Origin: Tetranychus cinnabarinus
Taxonomy: Eukaryota > Arthropoda > Arachnida > Trombidiformes > Tetranychidae
Length of the DNA stretch: 64,000 nucleotides
Assembly (NCBI GenBank): GCA_022266195.1
Contig: WHVY01000002.1
Span: 14,337,001 to 14,401,000 of the forward strand
Direction: 5' to 3'
Below, piece by piece: positions 33,128-44,310 of the stretch (position 1 is its first letter; every line of letters begins with the position of its first letter). The position numbers and the translations under genes were made by a program. Below the pieces are notes generated by a model. The model worked only from the letters and a program-made list of their open reading frames with translations, made no database searches and was not told the DNA's origin.

Positions 33128-33345
33128 TTCAATACAGCATTCTTCACTGTATCATATTCAGGTCCAAATGCAAACAGACACTTTCATTGATTGAATATTT
33201 TTTGATACAATATTCATCATGCATCAGCTGGTTGAGAGCGATTCCAAGCAATGAAGTACTTAAAATTGCCAAAAAGTAAAAAACACTAATCAACAAAATT
33301 GCAATGATTTCTCAAACCTCTTTGGAAGTCATTTTGGCCGTTTTT
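33128..33345 (-). pseudogene. SLC46-type exon 1 remnant (copy E)
   Basis: Reverse complement of the first half of transporter exon 1, including the start region (MTSKEV-like), NQLMHDEY- and NESVC-like codons. It has deletions (part of the first loop is missing) and no downstream exons. The DNA to its right (33346-33720) matches the upstream block of the intact copies. Confidence 0.85.
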
Positions 33346-33895
33346 ATCACTTTAATTGGAAGTTTAATACTTGAACTTTCAAGACGTTATCCACTCTCAA
33401 CACAGTGTTGAACATGGTGTCACAAACACTTGTTTGTTACAGAAAATAAACTGACATAAATTGAAATTCACATTGGATGGACTTAACTATTCATGTCTCC
33501 GTCTTGTCACAAACAAAAAATATAATAACAGATATTCATTCTGTAAATGCAATATCATACTATTAATAATCAAGACAATCTCAAGATTATTAGATTAGTT
33601 TTTTGGTACTCTTCAAATTCAATATAATCTTATCAAGCACAACTGCACCTAAAGGCCCTTCAATGCAGCAGTTACAACTTCTGCAGACGATTAGAAACGA
33701 TATAAAACTTTGTTTGCAAAAACCTTGACTCAAATGTACAATAAAATAAAATATGGTTCTACAGGTTAACTAAATGAAATTCATGTTTCAACTTTGAAAG
33801 CGATTTTATCAGAAACTTTCGATCAGAGAATTTTCAATTACACGAACGATTGAATTTCTTATGTCCTCAAAATTTTATCAGGTCACAACTCTTGA
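33346..33895. repeat. Copy of the SLC46-type upstream block
   Basis: 33346-33720 matches the 5' flank of copies C and H. The remainder to 33895 has no gene. The broken LBD unit at 42-43 kb lacks this part through a deletion of about 645 bp. Confidence 0.65.
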
Positions 33896-34275
33896 CTCGA
33901 AAGTTAAAACTTGGATTTATTTTGTTCAGCTGTAGAATCAGATTTTATAATTTAATGTAATTTAATCCAAACAAACGTTATTGCAAACGTAAAAAACGAC
34001 TGGGCAAACTTGTGCTTCTACCTCTCGGATTTGACTGTAACTATTAATAAATTACCAGGAAAACTTCTTGAACCAGAAAATTTTCGGGTTCATTTTTTTC
34101 ATTGTTTTTTCGTCATCTATTGATAAGAGTTCAATATTTATATATATGGCATCTAATGATTAATTTTCATGATTGAGGAGTTTGATTATTCCATTAAAAC
34201 TTCTATAAATTGATTCAAGGAATCCAACATTGTCTCAAATGTTTACTAATTTACAGTTTATTTATTGTCATCAAA
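33896..34275. repeat. Block X, copy 1 of 3
   Basis: A non-coding block with ACCTCTCGGATTTGA, ACCAGGAAAACTTCTTGAAC and TTTTCGGGTTCATTTTTT that recurs at 43030-43395 and 52180-52455, all in the same orientation. No ORF. Each copy is close to a different gene, so it marks segmental duplication rather than one gene's flank. Confidence 0.85.
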
Positions 34276-34410
34276 CTACACCAGCCAATTAAACAGAGAA
34301 ACTATTCAATCAAATTGATTTGCTATTATTGCTGTGGATCTGATATTTGTATCTATAGTCTTAGTTGAAGATTAGATATTTTCAAGTTACAACATTCAAA
34401 TCGATCGGAA
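34276..34410. repeat. Copy of the DNA just upstream of the DCAF8-like gene
   Basis: Matches 52930-53060 (CAGCCAATTAAACAGAGAAA … TTTCAAGTTACAACATT) with a 2-base deletion and a few changes. Together with block X it repeats the order found at 52.2-53.06 kb. Confidence 0.85.
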
Positions 34411-34683
34411 AATAATTTTGATGTTAATTTCTCATTTGTTAGATTGGATTAAAAAACATGACAAAATTAAATCTCAGCTGTTTATCAAAATTTATGTCTC
34501 CATAAATAGCAGTAAAAAGCTATTCCAATCATTCAGATTATCTGACATTTCTTTTTAATTCAAGTCGGCTTCATTGCTTGATTCATATTATATTAATAAT
34601 GAAACAATTTTCTTTTACCCTTTAATAATTTCGAGTTGTATCTTTTTGGTTTTGTTTTGACATTGCCTTTTCAAGTTACCGAA

Positions 34684-34890
34684 ATGAATATCGATAATTT
34701 TCCTGATGATTGCTTATTATATATTTTCAATCTTTTCAATAGATTTGAGACTCTTCTGAATTGTGCTTCAGGTAAATATAACTTTAATCTGCATTAAAAT
34801 AATTATCAGTATTATACAGTAAGTTGAAACCATTAATTGTCTTCATCTATCAACAGTTTGTGAAAGATGGAAATACTTGGTTACGTTACG
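34684..34890 (+). pseudogene. F-box gene fragment (two exons)
   Basis: 34684-34771 encodes MNIDNFPDDCLLYIFNLFNR…NCAS, and 34857-34890 continues in frame as VCERWKYLVTLR across a GTAAAT/CAACAG intron. This is a nearly complete F-box (pattern LPDDCLLYIF … C..VC.RW), the part of SCF ubiquitin ligases that binds Skp1. No substrate-binding repeats follow, and the exon-2 frame ends quickly. Either the 5' end of a gene whose rest was lost, or a small F-box protein whose later exons I cannot see. Confidence 0.6.
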
Positions 34891-35082
34891 GTAAAGGTTA
34901 CGTAATGTTAAATACTTGTCAGGTCAGTTGAAATTTAAAGCTGGACACAAAATTATAAACCGATAAAGATGATAGTAATAAGCACCTTAATTTTCAATAA
35001 AGATTACTGTATAAGCGGTCATTTTCCTACCAGTATGATATGCATTGAAGATGATGACCGACTCAAGCAAACTGACATTATG

Positions 35083-35129
35083 ACATCTAAATCCATTGGA
35101 ACTGAAATGCTAAAGTGATCATTGGGAAC
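35083..35129 (-). pseudogene. Scramblase gene sliver
   Basis: About 47 bases match 9505-9551, the FSISFPMDLDV segment of the scramblase gene, with two or three changes. Nothing else of the gene is nearby. Confidence 0.75.
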
Positions 35130-35280
35130 CCCTACAAACCTACAAAGTCCCAACTTCAAACGCAAATTTTTATACAAATTCCTTTGCCTTCGTAATTTGA
35201 ACTCTGATCAAATAAAGAGGCCAATTAACTCATTTTAGAAAATTATATTCACAGAAAAAAGTTAATAATACAATAGAATT

Positions 35281-35503
35281 AATCGCTGATATTGTTGTCA
35301 TTAGTGTAATATGCATTTTAAATGTTGTGTCTTTCAATACATCACTCCTGTACATGACTCCTTAATGTGTTATATGCAAGTATATTCAGATCATCAGTTG
35401 ATTGAGAGCGATTCCAGGTAATTGGTACTTAAATTGCCAAAAAGTAACATCGATTCTCAAAAGTTTAACAAGTTCCCAAACCTCTATAGAAGTAATTTGT
35501 GCC
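35281..35503 (-). pseudogene. SLC46-type exon 1 remnant (copy F)
   Basis: Reverse complement of transporter exon 1 with internal deletions: the ATG region (CCATTTTATCACTC at 35502 on), the first helix and first loop, and an end near AATCGCTGATATTGTTGTCA. Several frameshifts. Its 5' flank (35504-35590) follows the shared upstream block briefly. Confidence 0.8.
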
Positions 35504-35590
35504 ATTTTATCACTCTAATACGAATTGATTTTGCAGACTTTATTCACTCCTTTAACAATGTTGAATATTTTGTTACAAACACACTGAATT

Positions 35591-36165
35591 TAGTTTTATC
35601 AGAAACCTTCAATAAATTCCATTCAGTTGACTGTAATCAGCTACATGTTTGAAATAAGACCATGAAATCTCAATTTGACGAGAAAAAATTTGAAAACTGT
35701 TGCATTTTTTCGCGCTTAGATATGAATAGTTGATTTATTATACCAGTCTAGCCAATCTTCATAGTGTTCAACTATGATTTCGTGAATAAGTTTGTAGAGC
35801 ATGTAAAAGCTTGGGTTTATCTTCTGGTTATCCATTGGATGTAGTGGAAGAAAAAGTATCCCATTTTATTCCCATGTCACATATTTAATAAGCGAGTTTC
35901 ATATAATGAATTACAATCCTTTCTAACATTTTTCTTGCGTTAGATTAGAAACATTGTTGAAAGATTTTGCTGACAAAATTTGAATTTTAGTTGTGCATTG
36001 AAATTCATATCTTGATGGCTATTAACTGCCTGCACTTCCGAAGACAAATTTTATTCTGAAACTATTGAAAAGCTAGATTTTGGAAATGTTTACACTCACA
36101 ATTAAATCTACATGAATATCATGGATTGAGCCTTGCAGACCAAAGTATTAGGTTCACAATAAGAT
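35591..36165. other. Intergenic, no gene
   Basis: 35591-35700 is an inverted copy of 44440-44545. The rest is AT-rich 3' flank of the LolA/PAN gene. Confidence 0.55.
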
Positions 36166-39100
36166 TCAGTTGATATTTTCAGCTTGTTCATCTACCTGTC
36201 TTGTCCAATTGAAAATTTTGTTGACTTCTGGAGCATTACGTATTTGTTTAACTTTTGAGTAACCAAGTGGGGCAGCGAATCCCAATAAAGCACCGACAAA
36301 CGAAAACAGCAAAATTATTCCAAAAGCACCTGATCCACTTGTTCCTTTCGTTACCTCAATAGAACTGGATTCTTTGTTTTTCTTTCCATTTGATTCAACT
36401 TTCAACTCGTAATTTGAACAGTCGCCTCCTTCACTGGTTTTAGTATTTGAACTTTTGACTGAAAATTTGGTTAATGAACAAGAACTTTCTGTTTTACTTT
36501 TAGGACAATAATTGAATGATTTACATCCAGTTTCACCATCGGACCATCCATGACATAATGATGCACATTGTTCGAAATTTAAATTCATTTCAGTGTAAAT
36601 CACATCTGATACGATTTTGTTGCCCGTCTTTTGGTATCTTTGATATACTTTGGCTAATTCAATCAAGCAATAAGAAATTAATTAAAAAATTAAATGTTGC
36701 CCATTTTCAAGAATACTTACGAATATATATACTGCATTCTTCGTCATATTCAGTATTTGCATCTGTATAAACACCACCAAAATTACAACCATAACCACAC
36801 CATTGGAAAGAAACACAATCAGGCGAAGCATGACAAAATTCTGCACAATAATGAACATCTTTTTCATCTGCGATTGAAGTTTGAGTTTTAAATTTCCTAT
36901 GAGGTACTTCTGAGTAATCATTGAAAACAGTCGAAGCGTAAATATAACATGTTTTGTCTTGTTCAATGTGCGATTCATTATACGAGTCTTCAGTTAATAA
37001 GCTGCTGACTCTACAGTCACCATTTTCACAGAACGAGAAAGTATTGCATTTAAGTTGCTCTGAATCATGACAGGTTCGGTAACAATCGGCAAAAGTTTTC
37101 ACATTAGGTACAGTCACTGTAACTTTATCATTGCTATTTAATTTTGCACCAGCTTGAATGGTTGATACAAAGTCCCCAGCCGAAGCAACTTGGCTTTTCG
37201 TTTTATCGATGACATCAATTACTTTATAAGTTTCGGCTGAAAGAAAAGAAATTTTGATAAGTTCTAGGTTCTAGATCTTGAGTGATGTATTCCCACTTTT
37301 GTATCCCACAGCAAAAGCAGGCCAAATTAATTGAGAAAATTTCAACATTGTACTTGGTTAACTTATGAGCTAAGGACAGTCTTAAGATAATGGTTGTACA
37401 GTCAGATGATTTTTCCTGACTACACTATATAAATATCCACACTACCCAAATGGGTATTTGATTATAATTTTTTTGAAAGATTCAAAAGGTATAAGTGGAA
37501 ATATTTCACCTGTACGCTCAGTATAGCTAAAGGCTGAGAAGTACTTACCATGATATTCCCTAAGCAAATGGTAACTTTGCCCTACATCTTGCAAAAAAGT
37601 ATTGTGAATTTGATCAAGTGGTATTTCTTGGTAAACGCGATGCAAATTATGTAAAGGAAAGTGATAGACGGTGCATGATTCTCCGATTTTAATATCTTCC
37701 TTGAGATCTCCGAAATTTCGCAAATATCCGCAAGTAGAATCTGAGTATCTATAAATTACTACACTAAACAAGAAAAGAAGAACAAAATTATTATTTCAAT
37801 TGCATCAAAATATGTACAAATATGGAATACAATACCTGATAGTATCTTGATTTTTTGACAATATATCCAGACATTCATATTTATTGTCTGCTTTGATTGT
37901 TTGCATCTGTTTAAATGTATCTGGACTGACAGACATAGTTTTAGAGTTGAAAATATCTGGAAAAGAATAAAGGTTGACAATTGAAATAAATTGTGTGAAT
38001 GTGCAATGTCAAGTGATAATTACATTTAAAGTCAGGTGAATCTCGGAATGTCACTTCTATTTCAATTTTTTCCTCATTGAAATTACATTGAACGTTATCG
38101 ATTCGAAGAGGACTGATTTTTTTGGGTAAAAATGTAGAATATATGAAGCTTTGTTTCAACTCGTAAACATGACTTTCCGTGAGTTTTTGTAAAGGATGAT
38201 TGGCACCTGAAAGGGAAAAGAAAATCATTAGTTAAAATGCTTAAGATAAATTATTAATACATAACCTTCCATTCTTGAATATTGATTATCACATACCTTC
38301 ACGTTGTAATTTGAAGGCAAGGGTTAATGTTTTATCACTATACAAGTATTTACACTCTTTTAATGTAAAAATATCATGAAATTCATCTTCAGAACCAGTT
38401 TCAAAGCTCATGTAATCTCGTGTGATACTCTCCTCCAAAGTTGAAGTTTTTTTCTATTAATAGTAAAATACAAAAATATGACAAGAAACATGAATCTTTT
38501 GCGAATCATAATCATTTGAATAAATACTAACCGATGAATCCAATTTATAGGTGACAATTGTGGTCCTGACCAGTGTATAGTAATGAAATATTTCACTGTC
38601 TCGCTTAAAACCATTTTGATTGAATATTTTAGCACATGTTGAATGAGAATTGAAAAATTAGGTTACACAAGAAAATCATATGTTTATCTCACTTTTAATA
38701 ACCTTATTTTCACTATTTTCACTACATTTGTTTTATCTCATTTACTATTATTTGCTATTACACTAGAGTATTGTTAGTTTAACTTAATTAAAACTACGAT
38801 AAACTTACCGATTCGACAAAATATTGAGTAATGACCGCTTTGTCGACCATTTTTCCATTAATGTTAACATTTTCTCTGATTGATTCCCATGCGTCTACAG
38901 CAAATCCAGATGAGTGTTCCTAGGAAAATTGAAAAAAATAGATCAATGAAATTTGATGCATAAAATTACACATTTTTTGTGGATCACTTACCAAGTTGTA
39001 CTTTCCAAGATATTTGAAAGCATTAAAAAAGGAATCAATGAGAAAAAGACTTGCCAAATGTAAGTAGCCATAAGAACTGATTCCAGGTGAATGCAAATCT

Positions 39101-41555
39101 GCAGGTGCCATTTTACAGGATTCACCCTCTTGCAGGAGGTAATAGACTCCAAGTTGATAATCATAAATAGCTTCAGTTTTTACACCCAAAGCATTTGATT
39201 TCAGTCTTAATAAGTTATTATTTCCTGATGCATGAATCTGGGTATGAAATGAAAATGAATGTAAAATTGGAAATACTTGACCAAATAAACTAACCTCGCT
39301 GAGTGTTCGAGAATTAGTTGAACCTTGAATGGACTCGACCATTGTGAAATGTGCATAATTAGTTTTCAATAGCGGCAATGAAGGCAAGCCTGTGGATAAG
39401 TAATGTGGGCATCCAATTCCAGGTAAAGGCTAATCAAAAGTCAAGAGTAAAAAAATGCGTAAATGTATTGATCTCTTCGATATTTGTAAGGCGTTTATTT
39501 TGTTTTGAGAAAAAGTCAAAAAGGTAATTGAGAGACACATCCCAATTGATCCAAGTCTTGTGCTGAAAGCAAAGTAAGGCCAGCGCATAAAGTTAATACG
39601 CAGAATTGTTTGCCTCTTTACGTTTTTTGCGTTTAGCGCAATAATTTTCAGTCAAGGAAAGGTATCAATGTCTGTTTATACAATGCACTTGATAAATTAT
39701 ATTTACTTTTTAAATCAAATAATAGCTCAGTGGCCAAGTTTGTTTGACAATTAATAGGGTGAGAGGATCGAATCAAGGTTGAGAACTCTTTTTGTACATA
39801 CTAGAAATTGAAACGTGCGTGAAGTGCGCATAAATTTCATCAAACGCAAATCTGGCGCCAAATCTGGGAATAAAGTTTTACGCTCGTGTTGACAGCGTCT
39901 TTATTTGGATCAATTGGGATGGAATTCATTCCTGAATAATCATGAGTTTAATCTTTTTTTAGTATTAAGTGTTTTCGAAATAATTTTCATGAATATTAAA
40001 TAAATTTATAGCAAGCCGTGCAATGCTTTGTGTCTCATAATAATATTGTGATATTATGATTTTCACTGCAAATTAAAAACTATTAATGTGAATAATAGAA
40101 AAACAAATGAAATACTTACACTAACTTCAGTCGCAAGTGCATCGTAATAGTTCTCATTATGAAGGTAAATATCAAGAATTAGATTCTCTTGGGAACTTTG
40201 TGCAGTTGAATATGGATCATAACCACTGAATTCAATTCGACTTGGATTTCTAATTCCAGAATCGTCATCAAAACGCTCTAGTTTATAGCAAATGCAAAGG
40301 ACGAGAATGGTTAAACTTGGTTCATCTAGATATTCAACTAACTTCAGTTAATCTAATCAATTAATTTCTACTCACTTTTGTAATAATAAGTGATATTCAA
40401 TAGTTTATTTATTTCAGTTGTTGCACCCTTCATCATGGTTCCTCGTATGTTTACATCTGTAACTGATTTCTGTTATTTGATAAATGAATTTGATTAATTG
40501 AAATGAATGAAATAAATAAGAATGAATAAATGAAAAACTCTAATAATGTTGCCATAATACTTACCCAAACAATTGTGGAATGGCCAAGTCGGTATAAAAT
40601 TGAAGGTCCCATTAAGAGCACCAGATTAGTTGCAGGTTTGTTGATTCCAAGTAAAGCTTGATACCAATTGTTCTTGTGAGTATTAAATACAAAACAATTT
40701 GTACCTTTAAATCATGAAAAAATAAGGATTGTCAAGATAATTTAATAGGGAATGTCGTTAGTGAATATACAGACATGAATTGAAAGTTGAATCCACTTTT
40801 TGAGTAATTTGCGCATTTTATCAGCAAATCTATGAGCAACTTAATCAATTGCTGATTACAAACTGTTAACCCATACATATTGACCCCAAATATCTAATTT
40901 AGATAATAAAACCAATAGCTGATTACCCGTGCAATTGATTTAAAAAGTGGATTCAACTTTCATGGCTGTAGTTCAATTTAGTTTTATTTGAATATCTAGT
41001 TTTTTGATGAATTTAAGTTAACCAACTTTCTCACGATTCGAATCATATTAATGATCTTTATCATTTTTTAATTTCATTACTTGTTAAACTCTTACCGTGA
41101 ATAACCAAGCGTTCCTTGTTAAAAGTAGGGTCAGTATTATAATAGATGTAGGATGTTGTCGTATTGTTGTCCTTTTCACCTGAGATCACAATTTTGCCTT
41201 TGATGGTTGCATCAGAAGCTGATATTGATTCTTGAATAAAATATTTATTGGTTCCATACTAAGACGCACAGAATTAAGAGTTAAAATAGTGACTATTGGT
41301 TGGTTTTTTAACATACGGTATCAGTTAGAGTAGCGTGAATGTTAACGCTTTTGCTAGGAATGTTTAATGGTAAATCCACCAATGATCTAGCATTTCCTAT
41401 GTTGATATGAGTTGGATTATAATTGATTTAATTTTCAATTTCAGTCGATTAATCAATATCTTTTTCTTACCTGTTTTAATTGTTGAAAGTAAAATGACTG
41501 CTGTTGATAATATCAACAGTATTTTGTATATTTCATTATGCAGTGAAGATGACAT
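36166..41555 (-). CDS. LolA-like/PAN-domain type I membrane protein
   Basis: Sixteen minus-strand exons assemble to 987 aa: 41471-41555, 41317-41396, 41096-41258, 40565-40704, 40376-40469, 40120-40277, 39295-39429, 38992-39237, 38809-38919, 38532-38603, 38297-38453, 38024-38206, 37836-37956, 37549-37763, 36721-37236, 36166-36653. It begins with a signal peptide (MSSSLHNEIYKILLILSTAV). The middle has the repeated pattern of lipoprotein-carrier-like β domains, e.g. AIYDYQLGVYYLLQEGESC, typical of metazoan LolA-like proteins. The C-terminal third has Cys-rich PAN/apple modules (DCYRTCHDSEQLKCNTFSFC, AEFCHASPDCVSFQWCGYGC, CASLCHGWSDGETGCKSFNY), one membrane helix (GIILLFSFVGALLGFAAPLG) and a short tail. 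Probably a cell-surface lipid- or protein-binding protein; role unknown. Two introns hold MITEs. Confidence 0.8.
39539..39920. mobile_element. MITE-like element with 16 bp TIRs and a tRNA-like segment
   Basis: ATCCCAATTGATCCAA (39539-39554) is repeated inverted at 39905-39920. Inside, TAGCTCAGTGG (39723-39733) and GGATCGAATC (39765-39774) look like tRNA promoter boxes A and B at tRNA-like spacing. No ORF. It sits in intron 6 of the LolA/PAN gene. Confidence 0.6.
40781..40962. mobile_element. Short MITE, 21 bp perfect TIRs
   Basis: TGAAAGTTGAATCCACTTTT plus one T (40781-40801) is exactly inverted at 40942-40962; 182 bp in all, no ORF and no clear target duplication. It lies in intron 3 of the LolA/PAN gene. 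Confidence 0.8.
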
Positions 41556-42035
41556 GTTGAAATGAAATTAACAAACACAATCAATTGTAACAATTTGAAT
41601 TCACCAATTAAGATATATTGTACGTTCAGAAATGTTACGAACGTCAATTGAAACCATCTTTTATTCACTTTTGGGCCGGCTTTTCAATCTCAATTAAAAA
41701 TTATAAAGAGATGTTCACCGGACACTTTAAACTATATGAGCATGACAAAGGTAACATTTTTCATCAATCAAACCAATGATATCTTTTCAAGATAAAATGT
41801 TTTAATGAACTCAATCACATTAAATTAGGTTGAAAATGATTACCGGACCGGCCCTTTATTGACTGACATGCAACCATTCAATCTAGATAAACGCCTTGAT
41901 GGATGCTGCTTTCATGATCTCTTGGTTCAGAGTCTCTGATTTGGGCATATTATTAATAAGTACCCGGTTAATTCACTGGAACTTGATCGAGTTTATCTTT
42001 CCAATTCCTATCAAAGCGTATTGCGGGAATAAACT
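41556..42035 (-). repeat. Upstream region of the LolA/PAN gene, duplicated at 7 kb
   Basis: Holds the presumed promoter of the LolA/PAN gene. It matches 7143-7430 in two blocks, interrupted by about 180 bases (41670-41855) absent there. CTTTTGGGCCGGCTTTTC and ACCGGACCGGCCCTTTAT near those edges suggest an insertion in this copy. Confidence 0.75.
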
Positions 42036-42895
42036 TGAAGATACTGTTAAAAGCTACTTGCTAGATGGAGATGAATTGAATAATCAAAACAATGGAGGAA
42101 CCCAATTCTCTGATTCCTCAATGAATAGTCACGATGATTGTCTAGAAAATTGTCTCAGTTCTGGTGAACAAACCAACCAATCTCATGGTCCATTGACTGT
42201 TGAAAATTTGAGTAAGTTAAAGTATTATTTAACTGTTTAACATTCCTGCTCATGAAACTTTCATTGATACACAGTTCCAGTCCAATATGATGTCTCATCA
42301 TGCATCACAGCTAATCCCCGAGTCATGGAGTATATCCGGTCCAAAATAAACGATGAAAATTTTAATCTAAAATCGAACTTTATTCTACTCGTTAAACTTT
42401 ATTCTGCTCCAAGTTTTCAGAATACAAATATGATCGACGAGACACGTTTCTCTTCAGTCAACTCTTGCACGATGGACTTGTTCACGTAATCGAAACCTTT
42501 CCCGAACGATTAAGAAACGATATAAATGCCATTATTCTCATGCATCTAATCATTATTTTCAATGCTGATGTATCCGGATTGAAACATCCCGAAATAATCA
42601 GGTTTGTTCCAGTTGGCTATTTTTCTATTGAGTTGCTCACATTTTCAAATCTTTTTACAGAAATGAACAATTTTCATACATTTATTTACTACGACGTTAC
42701 TTGCGAACAGTTTGTGAATCTGATTCCGAAGCTTCAGACAATCATTACCGGCTGATGGTCAAAATTGAACAGTTGAGACTTTGTGTGAACAGACCGAAAA
42801 ATTTTTCATTACACTACTGAAAGAGCCGTTTGTGGAAACGATAACAAAAGCCGTCATGGGAGCATGCACTCATCAATTTCTTCAGCTGCAATAAC
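42036..42895 (+). pseudogene. Broken copy of the nuclear-receptor LBD gene
   Basis: Matches 31790-33093 closely. It lacks the first 55 or so codons, has a deletion of about 467 bp (counterpart 32146-32612) that removes most of exon 2, and has a one-base loss (CTTTGTGTGAAC for CTTTTGGGTGAAC, near 42780) that shifts the frame in the last exon. It cannot make the LBD. The high identity outside the deletions points to a recent duplication. Confidence 0.88.
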
Positions 42896-42924
42896 TTTTA
42901 ACACCGATAATCATTGTATTTCAA

Positions 42925-43030
42925 TACAGCATTCTTCACTGTATCATATTCAGGTCCAAATGCAAACAGACACTTTCATTGATTGAATATATTCGATACA
43001 ATATTCATCATGCATCAGCTGGTTGAGAGC
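42925..43030 (-). pseudogene. SLC46-type exon 1 sliver
   Basis: Same remnant as copy E (33128-33245) carried along in the duplicated unit; it stops at GAGCGATTCCAA, where a deletion joins it to block X. Confidence 0.85.
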
Positions 43031-43395
43031 GATTCCAACTCGAAAGTTAAAACTTGGATTTATTTTGTTCAGCTGTAGAATCAGATTTTATACTTTAATG
43101 TAATTTAATCCAAACAAACGTTATTGCAAACTTGTGCTTCCACCTCTCGGATTTGATTGTAACTAAATTACCAGGAAAACTTCTTGAACCAGAAAATTTT
43201 CGGGTTCATTTTTTTTCATTGTTTTTTCGCTCATCTATTAATAAGAGTTCAATATTTATGTATATGGCATCTAATGATTAATTTTCATGATTGAGGAGTT
43301 TGATTAATCCATTAAACTTCTATAAATTGATCAATCCAACATTGTCTCAAATGTTTACTAATTTACAGTTTATTTATTGTCATCAAACTACAGAT
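43030..43395. repeat. Block X, copy 2 of 3
   Basis: Second copy of the non-coding block at 33896-34275; slightly shortened. Confidence 0.85.
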
Positions 43396-43666
43396 ATGAA
43401 AATTTAATCCGTAGCAAAAATAAAAAAATATAATTCTGACTTTCAGTCAGATTTAAATCCTTGGATTGGGCTGTAAAAAATACCATTTCTTAAAATGGTG
43501 AATAAGTTCAAGTTTATGAGATTGGTGCACCCAAAACTCCCCTTTGATTCGCTTAAACTGTAGATGTGATGAGTTTGACATTTAACGATATACTGGTAGG
43601 ACAAATAATTTCATAACGGATAATATGAATTAAACAATAAAAAAGTTTCGGCAAAAATATTGATCA
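43396..43666. other. Spacer
   Basis: AT-rich, no gene seen. Confidence 0.5.
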
Positions 43667-44310
43667 AAAGGAGGGTCTCCAGAATTTTTCACTTTTTTAT
43701 CCTTGGGAGTTAAGGACTCAACTTTTTAAACTAAATACAGTTTTTTATGCCCAGTTCAAAAATGAAAACTATTTTTTGGTTGAGTCGGCCGTTTTTGAGT
43801 TATTTGAGGTCAAAGTGCCAACTTTTGAGGTCATTTGAGACCGAACCATAAGTCCAATTTTCTTTAAACTTTAGAAGTCAGTAGATCTTGAAAAGGCCTA
43901 TCGAATGATGTATAACACTTTTCTCTATGTATCATAGTTTTCGGTTAAATCGCCTTGTACTGAAAACCGGTGCGGATATCTTTTCTAATGTGGTTCACAC
44001 TCATCACCGGTTTTCAGTACAAGGCGATTTAACCGAAAACTATGATACATAGAGAAAAGTGTTATACATCATTCGATAGGCCTTTTCAAGATCTACTGAC
44101 TTCTAAAGTTTAAAGAAAATTGGACTTATGGTTCGGTCTCAAATGACCTCAAAAGTTGGCACTTTGACCTCAAATAACTCAAAAACGGCCGACTCAACCA
44201 AAAAATAGTTTTCATTTTTGAACTGGGCATAAAAAACTGTATTTAGTTTAAAAAGTTGAGTCCTTAACTCCCAAGGATAAAAAAGTGAAAAATTCTGGAG
44301 ACCCTCCTTT
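43667..44310. repeat. 306 bp inverted repeat with a 32-base loop
   Basis: Arms 43667-43972 and 44005-44310 are exact reverse complements as far as I can read them by eye; outer end AAAGGAGGGTCTCCAGAATT, inner end ACCGGTG. The loop is 43973-44004. No target duplication is obvious and there is no transposase. An RNA through it would fold into a 306 bp duplex. Read as a foldback-type element or recent palindromic duplication. Confidence 0.93.

Noticed and set aside
39723..39795. tRNA gene
   Set aside because: Boxes A and B are present but no acceptor stem or proper cloverleaf could be paired.
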